DNA of 7,417 bases from Proteobacteria bacterium UBA1847 (GTDB lineage Bacteria; Pseudomonadota; Gammaproteobacteria; Steroidobacterales; Woeseiaceae): the NCBI GenBank assembly GCA_002338605.1, contig DDIP01000235.1, positions 1 through 7,417 of the forward strand. The letters are read 5' to 3'. The position numbers and the translations under genes are program-made. The notes under the pieces are model-generated. The model was not told the origin of the DNA, made no database searches, and saw only the letters and a list, made by a program, of their open reading frames with translations. Position 1 is the first letter of the stretch; every line of letters begins with the position of its first letter. This document shows, piece by piece, positions 1-7,160 of the stretch.

Positions 1-418
1 GGGTAATCACCTGATCCTGGGCAGCGGTGAAATGAAAACTGGCGGCCATCGTCGTGAATCGATCCTCGCCGATGCCGTCGAGGCTATTCTTGGCGCAGTA
101 TTTCTCGATAGTGATTTTGGCAGCTGCCGTACCGTTATCGAGAACCTGTTTGCGAACCGACTGCAAAGCCTGCCCGATATAAAAGAGCTGCGCGATCCCA
201 AGACCCGGCTGCAGGAATGGTTGCAGAGCCGCAAAATGGCCTTGCCTGCCTACGACCTGGTTGCGAGCAGCGGCCAGGATCACAAGCAACAATTTACCGT
301 TTCCTGCACCGTTGCCGAAAGGTCTGTAACAACATCAGGTGAAGCCAGTTCCTTACGAAAAGCCGAGCAAAAGGCAGCTCGAAAAATGATCAGATTGCTT
401 GACGAGAAACCGGAATGA
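1..418 (+). CDS. rnc: Ribonuclease III, 3' part (5' end outside window)
   Basis: This is the C-terminal part of RNase III, the double-strand-specific endoribonuclease that processes the rRNA precursor and some mRNAs in the cytoplasm. The reading frame enters at base 2 and gives 138 residues before TGA. The end of the catalytic domain is visible as RRESILADAVEAILGAVFLD. Its Asp and Glu (residues 24 and 27 of the fragment) align with the metal-binding Asp114 and Glu117 of the E. coli enzyme. A linker starting at about residue 50 leads to a double-stranded-RNA-binding domain, from DPKTRLQEWLQ to the basic helix with SSLRKAEQKAARKMI near the end. By comparison with the 226-residue E. coli protein, roughly 90 N-terminal residues are missing, including the NERLEFLGD-type signature. 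The stop overlaps the era start (ATGA), as expected for the rnc-era pair. Identification is firm; completeness upstream cannot be judged. Confidence 0.96.
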   Translation, partial: GNHLILGSGEMKTGGHRRESILADAVEAILGAVFLDSDFGSCRTVIENLFANRLQSLPDIKELRDPKTRLQEWLQSRKMALPAYDLVASSGQDHKQQFTVSCTVAERSVTTSGEASSLRKAEQKAARKMIRLLDEKPE

Positions 419-1317
419 CTGCCTCGGACGATTATCGGTGTGGCATGGTTGCCGTCATCGGGCGTCCGAATGTCGGCAAGTCAACCCTGATCAACGCCTT
501 GATGGGCCGCAAGGTCAGTATTGTTACGGCAAAACCACAAACGACCCGCCATCGCATTCTTGCTGTCCACACTGGTGAAAAAGAACAAATTGTGTTTGTC
601 GATACGCCGGGATTGCACCGCAAGGCAGGGCGCGCGATGAATCGTTTGATGAATCGGACGGCGGCCAGCGCGCTGGCGGATGCCGACCTGATTCTTTTTG
701 TCACCGATGCAACGCACTGGACCGAAGAAGATGACGATGTTCTGAAGCGCCTTGCGTCGACTTCGACGCCTGTGATCGCGCTTCTGAACAAAGTTGACAG
801 GATTCATCCGAAAGAGGCTCTGCTGGGGATCATTGCAAATCTGGCCACACGCGGAGATTTTGCCGAGATTGTGCCGGTCTCGGCATTGAAGAACGATAAC
901 CTTGAAACGCTGATGGCGATGATTCCGGCCTACCTTCCGGTGTCGCCGCCACTGTTTCCTGAAGAAATGTACACGGATCGCAGCGAAGCGTTCCTTGTCG
1001 CGGAAATCATTCGCGAGAAGCTGACGCTGATGTTGCACCAGGAAATGCCCTACGGCCTCACAGTGCAGGTCGAACGCCTGGTACGGGAAGAAAGCGGCAT
1101 TGCGATCAGCGCCGTCATCTGGGTCGAACGCGACAGCCAGAAGGGTATCGCCGTCGGCAAGAACGGCAGTGTTCTGAAAAAAGTCGGTCGCCAGGCGCGT
1201 CTTGAAATCGCTGAACTACTCGGGGCACGAGTACATCTTGAGCTCTGGGTCAAAATGAAAAGCAACTGGGCCGACAGTGAAAAGGATCTGCAGAACCTTG
1301 GTTACGAAGCGCCCTAG
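415..1317 (+). CDS. era: GTPase Era, 30S ribosome assembly factor
   Basis: Era is an essential GTPase that binds the 3' end of 16S rRNA and acts in late 30S subunit maturation. The 300-residue protein has the family's usual length and two-domain layout. The GTPase domain shows G1 GRPNVGKST (16-24), the G2 region PQTTRHR (41-47), G3 DTPG (63-66), G4 NKVD (125-128) and G5 SAL (156-158). The C-terminal KH RNA-binding domain contains the GKNG loop (248-251), followed by the conserved end around ELWVKMKSNW and LGYE. The ATG at 415 lies in an ATGA overlap with the rnc stop, which suggests translational coupling to the RNase that processes the same rRNA. All GTPase motifs are intact and nothing is unusual. 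Confidence 0.98.
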   Translation: MTASDDYRCGMVAVIGRPNVGKSTLINALMGRKVSIVTAKPQTTRHRILAVHTGEKEQIVFVDTPGLHRKAGRAMNRLMNRTAASALADADLILFVTDATHWTEEDDDVLKRLASTSTPVIALLNKVDRIHPKEALLGIIANLATRGDFAEIVPVSALKNDNLETLMAMIPAYLPVSPPLFPEEMYTDRSEAFLVAEIIREKLTLMLHQEMPYGLTVQVERLVREESGIAISAVIWVERDSQKGIAVGKNGSVLKKVGRQARLEIAELLGARVHLELWVKMKSNWADSEKDLQNLGYEAP

Positions 1318-1331
1318 GTCGAACAACAGCG

Positions 1332-2081
1332 ATGACTTCACAACGACGCGTTCAACAACAGCCCGGCTATATCCTGCACCACAGGCCTTTTCGGGATACA
1401 AGCCAGATCCTAGATATCGTGACACGCGATCACGGCAAAGTCGCCGTTGTTGCAAGGGGCAGTCGGGGATCCAAATCGCGACTGGCTGGCGTGTTGCGCC
1501 CATTTCTGCCATTGAAGGTGTCCTGGGTATCGAAATCCGATTTAGGGACGCTAACCGGGGCTGAGGCTGCCGGCGTGCCGGCCGGTATGGTGGGTGATGC
1601 GATGTTGTCGGCGTATTACCTGAATGAACTGCTGATCAACTTCCTACACCGCTTCGATCCGCAGCCGGAGATCTTCGCACTCTATGAGCGCGTTTTGCAC
1701 GCACTGGTTGGCAGCCGGGACGTCGCGGCAATCTTAAGGTCGTTCGAACTCGAATTCCTGAGTTTGCTCGGCTATGCCGTCAATCTCGATCATGAGTTCG
1801 GTTCTCGAAACAGGCTTGATGCCGATCAGGACTACGAGTATCGAATGGAACAGGGTCCGGTTCCCGTCAACCGCTCGGAGGGTGTGCTGGTCTTCAAGGG
1901 CTCCACACTGCGTGCGATTGCAAGTGAGAGCTTCGATGATCCGGTAATTCTTAAAGCGGCGAATCGACTGATGCGGGAGATCATCGCTTTTCACCTGGGC
2001 GGAAAGGAGTTGAAGAGCCGCAAGGTGCTGATGGAACTGCATCGCGGTAGAATCGCGCCAGCGAGGTCACGGAATCAGTAA
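1332..2081 (+). CDS. recO: DNA repair protein RecO
   Basis: RecO works with RecR (and RecF) to load RecA onto SSB-coated single-stranded DNA during gap repair and recombination. The 249-residue product fits the family length. The N-terminal OB-fold is recognisable from [12 protein letters not shown] (13-24), a run of beta-strand-like residues, and [12 protein letters not shown] (40-51). The helical part contains [12 protein letters not shown] (94-105), typical of the family, and then [12 protein letters not shown]. There are no cysteines at all, so this is a zinc-free RecO like that of E. coli rather than the zinc-finger form of many other bacteria. The ATG lies 14 bases after the era stop with only a poor Shine-Dalgarno match (AGG at 1316-1318). 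The position between era and pdxJ is the conserved gammaproteobacterial arrangement and supports the call. Confidence 0.93.
   Translation: MTSQRRVQQQPGYILHHRPFRDTSQILDIVTRDHGKVAVVARGSRGSKSRLAGVLRPFLPLKVSWVSKSDLGTLTGAEAAGVPAGMVGDAMLSAYYLNELLINFLHRFDPQPEIFALYERVLHALVGSRDVAAILRSFELEFLSLLGYAVNLDHEFGSRNRLDADQDYEYRMEQGPVPVNRSEGVLVFKGSTLRAIASESFDDPVILKAANRLMREIIAFHLGGKELKSRKVLMELHRGRIAPARSRNQ
2071..2074 (+). promoter_or_regulatory. Shine-Dalgarno for the TTG start of pdxJ
   Basis: GGAA sits inside the last codons of recO, eight bases before TTG 2083. It is the only reasonable ribosome-binding match that places translation just ahead of the conserved PdxJ N-terminus, so it decides the non-ATG start. 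A weaker GAGGT further upstream (2063-2067) is too distant. Confidence 0.55.
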
Positions 2082-2082
2082 A

Positions 2083-2826
2083 TTGGCAAATTCAGCAGAG
2101 ATCAAACTGGGTGTAAACATTGACCATATCGCGACTGTGCGACAGGCTCGCGGTACGGATTACCCGGCACCCGCCGACGCTGTTGCGATCGTCGAGAGTG
2201 CCGGTGCTGACAGCATCACGGTTCACCTGCGCGAGGATCGGCGTCATATACAGGATGCCGATCTGGACGCGATTAATGCGGTCATGCGGACGCACATGAA
2301 TCTCGAAATGGCTGTCGTCGACGAAATGATCGATATCGCATGCCGGCTCAAACCATCGGACGTCTGCCTGGTCCCTGAGAAGCGGGAAGAGGTGACAACC
2401 GAAGGCGGTCTCGACGTAAAAGGGCAGCTCGGGAAAGTCACCGCCGCCTGCGCGCGATTGACGCAGGCCGGTATCCGCGTGTCCCTGTTCATTGACCCGG
2501 ATATCGCGCAGCTGGATGCGTCGCTTGCAGCCGGTGCACCGGTTGTCGAGTTGCACACCGGCGCCTATGCCGACGCCGAAGGCGATAAACAGGCAGAGGA
2601 GTTAAAACGCATCGTCGACGCTGCGAAGTATGGCCATGAACTCGGCCTGGTTGTGAATGCCGGGCATGGATTGCACTATGACAATGTCGCCTCAGTCGCA
2701 CGCATTCCCGAGATTGTCGAGCTGAATATCGGCCACTCGATTGTCGCGCGAGCCGTATTCGACGGACTGGCAGTCGCGGTCAGCGAAATGAAACGCTTGA
2801 TGACCGAAGCGCGGCAGGGATGTTGA
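2083..2826 (+). CDS. pdxJ: Pyridoxine 5'-phosphate synthase PdxJ (TTG start)
   Basis: PdxJ condenses 1-deoxy-D-xylulose 5-phosphate with 3-amino-2-oxopropyl phosphate to form pyridoxine 5'-phosphate, the last ring-closing step of the DXP-dependent vitamin B6 pathway. The 247-residue TIM-barrel protein starts with the typical [17 protein letters not shown]. It keeps the catalytic residues known from E. coli: His in TVHLRED (H48), Glu in MNLEMA (E75) and His in VNAGHGL (H195). [13 protein letters not shown] and [15 protein letters not shown] are further family blocks. No in-frame ATG lies near the conserved N-terminus. The TTG at 2083, with GGAA eight bases upstream, is the best start, and it follows the recO stop by one base, so reinitiation is likely. 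A GTG at 2113 would cut into conserved sequence and is less likely. Confidence 0.97.
   Translation: MANSAEIKLGVNIDHIATVRQARGTDYPAPADAVAIVESAGADSITVHLREDRRHIQDADLDAINAVMRTHMNLEMAVVDEMIDIACRLKPSDVCLVPEKREEVTTEGGLDVKGQLGKVTAACARLTQAGIRVSLFIDPDIAQLDASLAAGAPVVELHTGAYADAEGDKQAEELKRIVDAAKYGHELGLVVNAGHGLHYDNVASVARIPEIVELNIGHSIVARAVFDGLAVAVSEMKRLMTEARQGC
2816..2820 (+). promoter_or_regulatory. Shine-Dalgarno for the GTG start of acpS
   Basis: AGGGA within the last codons of pdxJ lies ten bases before GTG 2831. It supports this non-ATG start, which also gives the canonical AcpS N-terminus. Confidence 0.55.
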
Positions 2827-2830
2827 CACT

Positions 2831-3217
2831 GTGATATTCGGCGTTGGCACCGATATCGTCGAGATGTCGCGGATAGAAGCGACCTGGAAGCGATTCGGTG
2901 AGCATTTCGCCGAACGTATCCTGATGGATGAGGAAATGATGCTCTTCCAGAAGACGAACGACCCGGCACGTTTCCTCGCAATGCGATTTGCCGGCAAGGA
3001 GGCGACCGTGAAAGCCATGGGCACCGGATTTGCACATGGTGTCTGGTTGCGCGACGTTGGCATTACCAGCAACAAATGGGGCAGACCGTTGATCATCTGG
3101 TCTGAACGTGGGCGCAAGGTCTGCAACGAGTTGGGAATTGGCGCTGGACATGTCAGTCTGACCGACGATGCCGGGCTGGTTATGGCGTTTGCAGTCGTCG
3201 AAACAGCCGTCCGCTGA
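2831..3217 (+). CDS. acpS: Holo-[acyl-carrier-protein] synthase AcpS (GTG start)
   Basis: AcpS transfers the 4'-phosphopantetheine arm of coenzyme A to a serine of apo-ACP, activating it for fatty acid synthesis. The 128-residue length matches the single-domain AcpS class. The N-terminus IFGVGTDIVEMSRIE carries the metal-binding Asp8. RFLAMRFAGKEATVKAMGTG (48-67) carries the second acidic ligand, Glu57, and the conserved lysines. The C-terminal strand HVSLTDDAGLVMAFAVVE is a recognisable variant of the E. coli HVTLADERHYACATVIIE. The GTG at 2831 lies four bases after the pdxJ stop and is preceded by AGGGA at a spacing of ten. Starting here reproduces the usual N-terminus exactly. Linkage to pdxJ is the classical pdxJ-acpS pair. 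Identification is secure. Confidence 0.97.
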   Translation: MIFGVGTDIVEMSRIEATWKRFGEHFAERILMDEEMMLFQKTNDPARFLAMRFAGKEATVKAMGTGFAHGVWLRDVGITSNKWGRPLIIWSERGRKVCNELGIGAGHVSLTDDAGLVMAFAVVETAVR

Positions 3218-3226
3218 CACTCAATC

Positions 3227-3231
3227 AGGAA
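3227..3231 (+). promoter_or_regulatory. Shine-Dalgarno selecting ATG 3240 of the exonuclease gene
   Basis: AGGAA lies eight bases before ATG 3240, in the short gap after acpS. It favours this start over the upstream in-frame ATG at 3168, which would overlap acpS by 50 bases and add 24 residues ahead of the catalytic FDIET strand. Confidence 0.6.
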
Positions 3232-3239
3232 TTATCGCA

Positions 3240-4010
3240 ATGCATTGCTTTTCATTTGATATTGAGACCGTGCCCGACATCGAATTTGGTCGCCGCTTCT
3301 GGGATTTGGAAGGACTGCCCGACGACGAAGTTGCGACTGCGATGATGTTCAAGCGGCAGCAGCAAACCGGCTCCGAGTTTTTGCCGCTGCACCTGCAGCG
3401 GATCGTTGCAATCTCGGTCAGTTTCCGCACAGCAGACACTTTCAAGGTCTGGACGCTGGGCGATGAGACGTCCGATGAAGCAGAAATCGTGCAGCGTTTT
3501 TTCGATGGCATCGAAAAGTATACGCCGGAGCTGGTTTCATGGAATGGTGGCGGTTTCGACCTGCCGGTACTGCACTACCGCGCGCTGAAGCACAAGGTTC
3601 AAGCGCCTCGCTACTGGGAGACGGGTGACAACGATCGCGAATTCAAATGGAATAACTACCTGAGCCGCTTTCACTGGCGGCATGTCGACCTGATGGATGT
3701 GCTGGCAGGTTTTCAGCCGCGCGGCAAAGCAAGCCTCGACCAGATGGCTGTGCTGCTGGGGTTCCCGGGTAAACTCGGGATGAGCGGTGACAAGGTTTGG
3801 GACACGTATTTGGCGGGTGGCATTCGCGAGATACGGGACTATTGCGAAACGGATGTCCTGAATACGTGGCTGGTCTACCTGCGCTTCGAGTTCATGCGTG
3901 GCAATCTGGACGAGGCCGAACTTGAGCGCGAATTTGCGCTGGTCCGAGAAACCCTGGTGTCGATGGACCAGCCTCACCTGAACGAATTTCTCTCAGCCTG
4001 GGCTGACTAG
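3240..4010 (+). CDS. Predicted 3'-5' exonuclease, PolB exonuclease-related (DEDDy type)
   Basis: The 256-residue product resembles the stand-alone bacterial proteins annotated as predicted 3'-5' exonucleases related to the proofreading domain of family B DNA polymerases. All three exonuclease motifs are visible: ExoI FDIET (D7, E9), ExoII SWNGGGFDLPVL (D107) and ExoIII YCETD (Y201, D205). This makes it a complete DEDDy metal-dependent nuclease. No polymerase, helicase or RNA-binding domain is attached, and there is no signal peptide, so a cytoplasmic DNA repair or proofreading role is the likely inference; the substrate is not known from sequence. The frame is open upstream to 3168, but ATG 3240 has AGGAA at a spacing of eight and places FDIET at the usual extreme N-terminus. 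The gene lies 22 bases after acpS and six before rlmD, so it is probably co-transcribed with both. Confidence 0.88.
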   Translation: MHCFSFDIETVPDIEFGRRFWDLEGLPDDEVATAMMFKRQQQTGSEFLPLHLQRIVAISVSFRTADTFKVWTLGDETSDEAEIVQRFFDGIEKYTPELVSWNGGGFDLPVLHYRALKHKVQAPRYWETGDNDREFKWNNYLSRFHWRHVDLMDVLAGFQPRGKASLDQMAVLLGFPGKLGMSGDKVWDTYLAGGIREIRDYCETDVLNTWLVYLRFEFMRGNLDEAELEREFALVRETLVSMDQPHLNEFLSAWAD

Positions 4011-4016
4011 GGCTCC

Positions 4017-5351
4017 ATGGCCAGGAAGAAACGCAGAGAGCCGGAGACGGCTACGATTGAGTCGGCGACGCATGATGGACGGGGTATTGCGGCGATCAGT
4101 GGCAAGAAGGTATTCGTCGCCGGTGCACTGCCGGGCGAAACCGTCGAATTCATCCGACGCAAATCGCGGCGCAAGTATGACGAAGCGGAGTTATTGCAGG
4201 TCATTGATCGCTCGGACGACCGCATCGAGGCGCGGTGCGAAGCCTTCGGTCGGTGCGGTGGTTGCTCGCTGCAGCATGTCGATGCGGATTACCAGCGTGC
4301 AATCAAATCACAGACGCTGAAAGATAATCTTGAGCGCATAGGCAAGGTGAAACCGGACACCTGGCTGGAGCCAATGACCGGCCCGATCTGGGGCTATCGT
4401 CGCCGTGCGCGGCTCGCCGTCAAGGATGTGCCGGCGAAAGGACGTGTACTGGTTGGTTTTCGCGAAAAACACGCTCCGTTTATTACCGATATGCATCGAT
4501 GCGAAGTGCTCGCCAAGCCGGTCGACGCAATGATTAGTGATCTGAGCGAACTGGTTGCCAGGCTTTCAATTCGATCGCGGTTGCCACAAATCGAAGTGGC
4601 GGTTGCCGAGAACGGTATTGCACTCGTGTTCCGGGTTCTCGACCCGCCCAGCGAGGCTGATCGCGAACACCTGGTCGCGTTTGGCCTCGAACGTGATCTC
4701 AGAATATATTTGCAGCCCGGTGGACTCGATTCGCTACAGCTTATTCAGCCGGCGGAGTGCGACGAATCATTGCATTACTCTTTGCCGGAATTTGATGTGC
4801 GTATCGATTTCGAGCCCATCGACTTCGTGCAGGTCAATAGCGAAATCAATCGACGCATGGTGCGTTTCGCGGTCGAGCAGCTTGACGCAGGTCCCAATGA
4901 TCGCGTGCTGGATCTTTTCTGTGGAATCGGTAATTTCTCATTGCCGCTGGCGCGACAGGCCGCGACGGTACTCGGTATCGAAGGCGAAAAGACGCTGGTA
5001 CAACGTGCTGCAGAGAACGCGCGTCGCAACGGTCTCGACAATGCAGCATTTCGTGTTGCGGACCTCGGCAAGATCGATGGCAGCGAAGCGTGGCTTAAGG
5101 CGGGTTGGGACCGGGTGCTGCTTGATCCGGCACGCAGTGGCGCGGCGGAAGTCGTCGCCCGAATGGCCGCAATCAATCCGGCGCGTATCGTCTATGTCTC
5201 CTGTCACCCGGGCACGCTCGCGCGTGACGCCGGGATCCTGGTCCATGAGCACCACTATCGACTGGAATCGGCAGGTATCATAGATATGTTCCCGCATACG
5301 GCCCATGTAGAATCAATCGCGGTGTTCACGCGCAAGCCAACATCGCCATGA
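4017..5351 (+). CDS. rlmD: 23S rRNA (uracil(1939)-C(5))-methyltransferase RlmD (RumA)
   Basis: RlmD methylates C5 of U1939 in 23S rRNA using S-adenosylmethionine and contains a 4Fe-4S cluster. The 444-residue protein has an N-terminal TRAM RNA-binding domain (about 10-63) with THDGRGIA and VFVAGALPGETVEF. The iron-sulfur cysteines are C74, C80, C83 and C162, in the pattern CX5CX2C plus a distant Cys. The SAM-binding domain shows LDLFCGIGNFSLP (298-310) and LLDPARSG (368-375). The catalytic nucleophile is Cys396 in VSCHPGT, and the base Glu432 lies in HTAHVES near the C-terminus. E. coli has SCNPAT at the nucleophile, so Asn is replaced by His here; I believe other gammaproteobacteria share this. 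RlmD is preferred over RlmC or TrmA because it has both the TRAM domain and the four cysteines. The stop overlaps the ATG at 5348. Confidence 0.95.
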   Translation: MARKKRREPETATIESATHDGRGIAAISGKKVFVAGALPGETVEFIRRKSRRKYDEAELLQVIDRSDDRIEARCEAFGRCGGCSLQHVDADYQRAIKSQTLKDNLERIGKVKPDTWLEPMTGPIWGYRRRARLAVKDVPAKGRVLVGFREKHAPFITDMHRCEVLAKPVDAMISDLSELVARLSIRSRLPQIEVAVAENGIALVFRVLDPPSEADREHLVAFGLERDLRIYLQPGGLDSLQLIQPAECDESLHYSLPEFDVRIDFEPIDFVQVNSEINRRMVRFAVEQLDAGPNDRVLDLFCGIGNFSLPLARQAATVLGIEGEKTLVQRAAENARRNGLDNAAFRVADLGKIDGSEAWLKAGWDRVLLDPARSGAAEVVARMAAINPARIVYVSCHPGTLARDAGILVHEHHYRLESAGIIDMFPHTAHVESIAVFTRKPTSP

Positions 5352-5354
5352 AGG
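5350..5354 (+). promoter_or_regulatory. Shine-Dalgarno selecting ATG 5363 of nagZ
   Basis: GAAGG lies eight bases before ATG 5363 and straddles the rlmD stop codon. No comparable match precedes the alternative ATG at 5348, so this site favours the shorter NagZ. Confidence 0.6.
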
Positions 5355-5362
5355 CTCAAACG

Positions 5363-6409
5363 ATGTCATTAGGCCCTGTGATGCTCGATATCGAAGGACT
5401 CGCACTGAGTCCGGCTGACCGCGATTTGCTGCGGGAGCCCGCTGTGGGTGGCGTGATACTGTTTGCCAGAAATTTCGAATCGGTCGAACAGGTCACCGAC
5501 CTCGTATCCGATATTCGCGCCTTGCGAAGCCCGCCGCTGCTGATTGCGGTCGATCATGAAGGCGGGCGCGTGCAGCGTTTCCGCGATGGTTTCACCGTGA
5601 TGCCAGCCATGCGCGATTTCGGCCGCGAATATGATCGCGACCGTGACGGGGCTCTGGCGATCGCACGCAAGGCAGGCTGGTTGATTGCGTCCGAGTTACG
5701 CGCTGCCGGCATCGATCTGAGCTTCGGGCCCTGTGTTGACCTGGACTGGGGTATCAGCGAGATTATCGGCAATCGTTCCTTTCACCGAAAACCGGAGGCT
5801 GTCGGCGAATTGGCCGGCGCCTTTTCGCGCGGACTGCGCAGTGCCGGCATGGCCGCCGTTGCCAAGCATTTTCCGGGACATGGTGCGGTGGTTGCAGATT
5901 CGCATCTCAGACTGCCGGTGGACCGGCGCGACTACGGACTGATTCTTGACGACATGCGCCCATATGAAAGCATGATTTCGACGGGCGTAGTGGCCGGTGT
6001 CATGCTGGCCCACATTGTCTACCAGGCGATCGACAATTTACCTGCAGGTTTTTCCGAGTACTGGATCAAGCGCGAACTTCGATCACGGCTCGGTTTCGGT
6101 GGAGCGGTTTTCTGTGATGACCTGAGCATGAAAGCGACGGCAAGTTACGGCAGCATGGCGGACCGGGCACGACTGGCACTGCAGGCGGGTTGCGACATGA
6201 TCCTGGTCTGCAATGACCGAGACCGGGCGCAGCGAGCGGTGCAGGCCCTCAATGACTACTCGAGTCCGCTGTCACTGGTCAGGCTTGCGCGCCTGCACGG
6301 CACGGGCCAGGTGATGCGCGAAACACTGCTGGCCAGCGATGAGTGGCAAGAGGCTAACCGGCTGTTTTCGAAGTGGAGCGAACGGCCGGAGTTACAACTG
6401 GATGCCTGA
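5363..6409 (+). CDS. nagZ: Beta-N-acetylhexosaminidase NagZ (GH3)
   Basis: NagZ is a cytoplasmic glycoside hydrolase family 3 enzyme that removes N-acetylglucosamine from GlcNAc-anhydromuropeptides during peptidoglycan recycling; in several bacteria its products induce AmpC beta-lactamase. From ATG 5363 it has 348 residues, against 341 in E. coli. Visible motifs, numbered from this start, are GPVMLDIEG at the N-terminus, AVDHEGGRVQRF (62-73), KHFPGHG (168-174) followed by the D179/H181 acid-base dyad in ADSH, and FCDDLSM with the nucleophile Asp252. There is no signal peptide or extra GH3 domain, which fits the single-domain recycling enzyme. An in-frame ATG at 5348 overlaps the rlmD stop as ATGA and would add MKAQT. 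I prefer 5363 because of its Shine-Dalgarno and because E. coli NagZ begins directly before GPVMLD. The gene overlaps the next one by eight bases. Confidence 0.95.
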   Translation: MSLGPVMLDIEGLALSPADRDLLREPAVGGVILFARNFESVEQVTDLVSDIRALRSPPLLIAVDHEGGRVQRFRDGFTVMPAMRDFGREYDRDRDGALAIARKAGWLIASELRAAGIDLSFGPCVDLDWGISEIIGNRSFHRKPEAVGELAGAFSRGLRSAGMAAVAKHFPGHGAVVADSHLRLPVDRRDYGLILDDMRPYESMISTGVVAGVMLAHIVYQAIDNLPAGFSEYWIKRELRSRLGFGGAVFCDDLSMKATASYGSMADRARLALQAGCDMILVCNDRDRAQRAVQALNDYSSPLSLVRLARLHGTGQVMRETLLASDEWQEANRLFSKWSERPELQLDA

Positions 6410-7160
6410 GCTGTCCGCACTGATTATTGGCAGTGGCTTCGAACGTCTTGCACCGGGCGAACCCGGCGATCGGATCGAGAATCGATTTGGCACACCGTCG
6501 GCGCCGATCAAGGCGATTGAGATCGCAGGCCAGCGCGTACTGTCACTTGCACGACATGGCGAACCGCACAGTATTCCACCGCACGCGATCAACTACCGTG
6601 CCAACCTGCTCGCACTCAAGGAGGCGGGTGCCACCGAAATCATTGCCCTGAATACGGTGGGTGTCATCAGCGCAGTTCGCGAACCCGGGCAAATCGCTGC
6701 GCCCAGGCAGATACTCGACTACACCTGGGGTCGGGAGCACACGATTTTCGACGGCAGCGATGGCAAGGTGGAACACATCGAATTCACGGAACCGTTTACC
6801 GCCCGACTGCGGCTTGCGCTGCTGGCCGCGGCGTCGCGGGCTGATCTGGACTGCTTCGACGGTGGCGTATACGCAGCGACCCAGGGCCCGCGCCTCGAAA
6901 CTGCCGCGGAGGTCAACAGGCTCGAACGCGATGGTGCGGATTTCGTCGGTATGACAGGGATGCCCGAGGCGGCGATAGCCCATGAGCTCGGCCTGGACTA
7001 CGCGTGTCTCGCCCTCATTGTGAATCGCGCGGCGGGACGAAGTGACACACCCATTCATGCCGACGTGGAAGCCAGTTCAGTCTCCGCCCGAACACTGGCA
7101 GAATCACTGTTGCGACAGTTTTTCCAGGCCAGCCCGGAACGTGCCAGTGAAAGCAGTTAG
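6402..7160 (+). CDS. S-methyl-5'-thioinosine phosphorylase (MTAP/PNP family)
   Basis: This is a trimeric-type purine nucleoside phosphorylase of the MTAP/PNP family, which cleaves a (methylthio)nucleoside with phosphate to a free base and (methylthio)ribose 1-phosphate. The 252-residue protein shows the phosphate-binding GSG (10-12) and RHGEPHSIPPH (51-61) with INYRAN after it, TQGPRLET (160-167), and the ribose/base region GMTGMPEAA (183-191). At the position where adenine-specific MTAP enzymes carry the TDYD-type Asp, the sequence reads VNRAAG with Asn208. An Asn there is typical of 6-oxopurine enzymes, so methylthioinosine is the better substrate call than methylthioadenosine. The ATG at 6402, with GGAG ten bases upstream, gives the standard family N-terminus; the upstream ATG at 6339 would lie deep inside nagZ. 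Adjacency to nagZ also occurs, as I recall, in Pseudomonas. The exact substrate is inferred. Confidence 0.87.
   Translation: MPELSALIIGSGFERLAPGEPGDRIENRFGTPSAPIKAIEIAGQRVLSLARHGEPHSIPPHAINYRANLLALKEAGATEIIALNTVGVISAVREPGQIAAPRQILDYTWGREHTIFDGSDGKVEHIEFTEPFTARLRLALLAAASRADLDCFDGGVYAATQGPRLETAAEVNRLERDGADFVGMTGMPEAAIAHELGLDYACLALIVNRAAGRSDTPIHADVEASSVSARTLAESLLRQFFQASPERASESS

Noticed and set aside
481..1038. A 185-codon minus-strand open frame across era
   Set aside because: It lies antisense to the fully conserved GTPase domain and its translation is rich in Arg, His and Gln with no recognisable motif, as expected of a shadow frame.
1567..1586. Clustered GCCGG repeats in recO
   Set aside because: They encode an Ala/Gly/Pro-rich turn (AAGVPAG) and reflect local composition rather than a repeat element.
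2531..2542. Perfect 12-base palindrome CCGGTGCACCGG
   Set aside because: It lies inside conserved pdxJ coding sequence (Ala-Gly-Ala-Pro-Val), does not extend further and is not repeated elsewhere, so it is probably chance.
3218..3239. Possible promoter or terminator in the acpS-exonuclease gap
   Set aside because: The gap is only 22 bases and holds a Shine-Dalgarno but no hairpin or -10/-35 pair.
3763..3780. Short stem TCCCG...CGGGA resembling a terminator hairpin
   Set aside because: It is a five-base stem inside the exonuclease gene with no following T-run, and coding continues through it.
4555..5283. A 242-codon plus-strand open frame in another phase within rlmD
   Set aside because: RlmD is intact in its own frame throughout this region, with its catalytic and SAM motifs. 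The alternative translation is Ser- and Arg-rich and resembles no family.
6543..7058. A 171-codon minus-strand open frame opposite the phosphorylase gene
   Set aside because: It is fully antisense to a conserved enzyme and shows no family motif.
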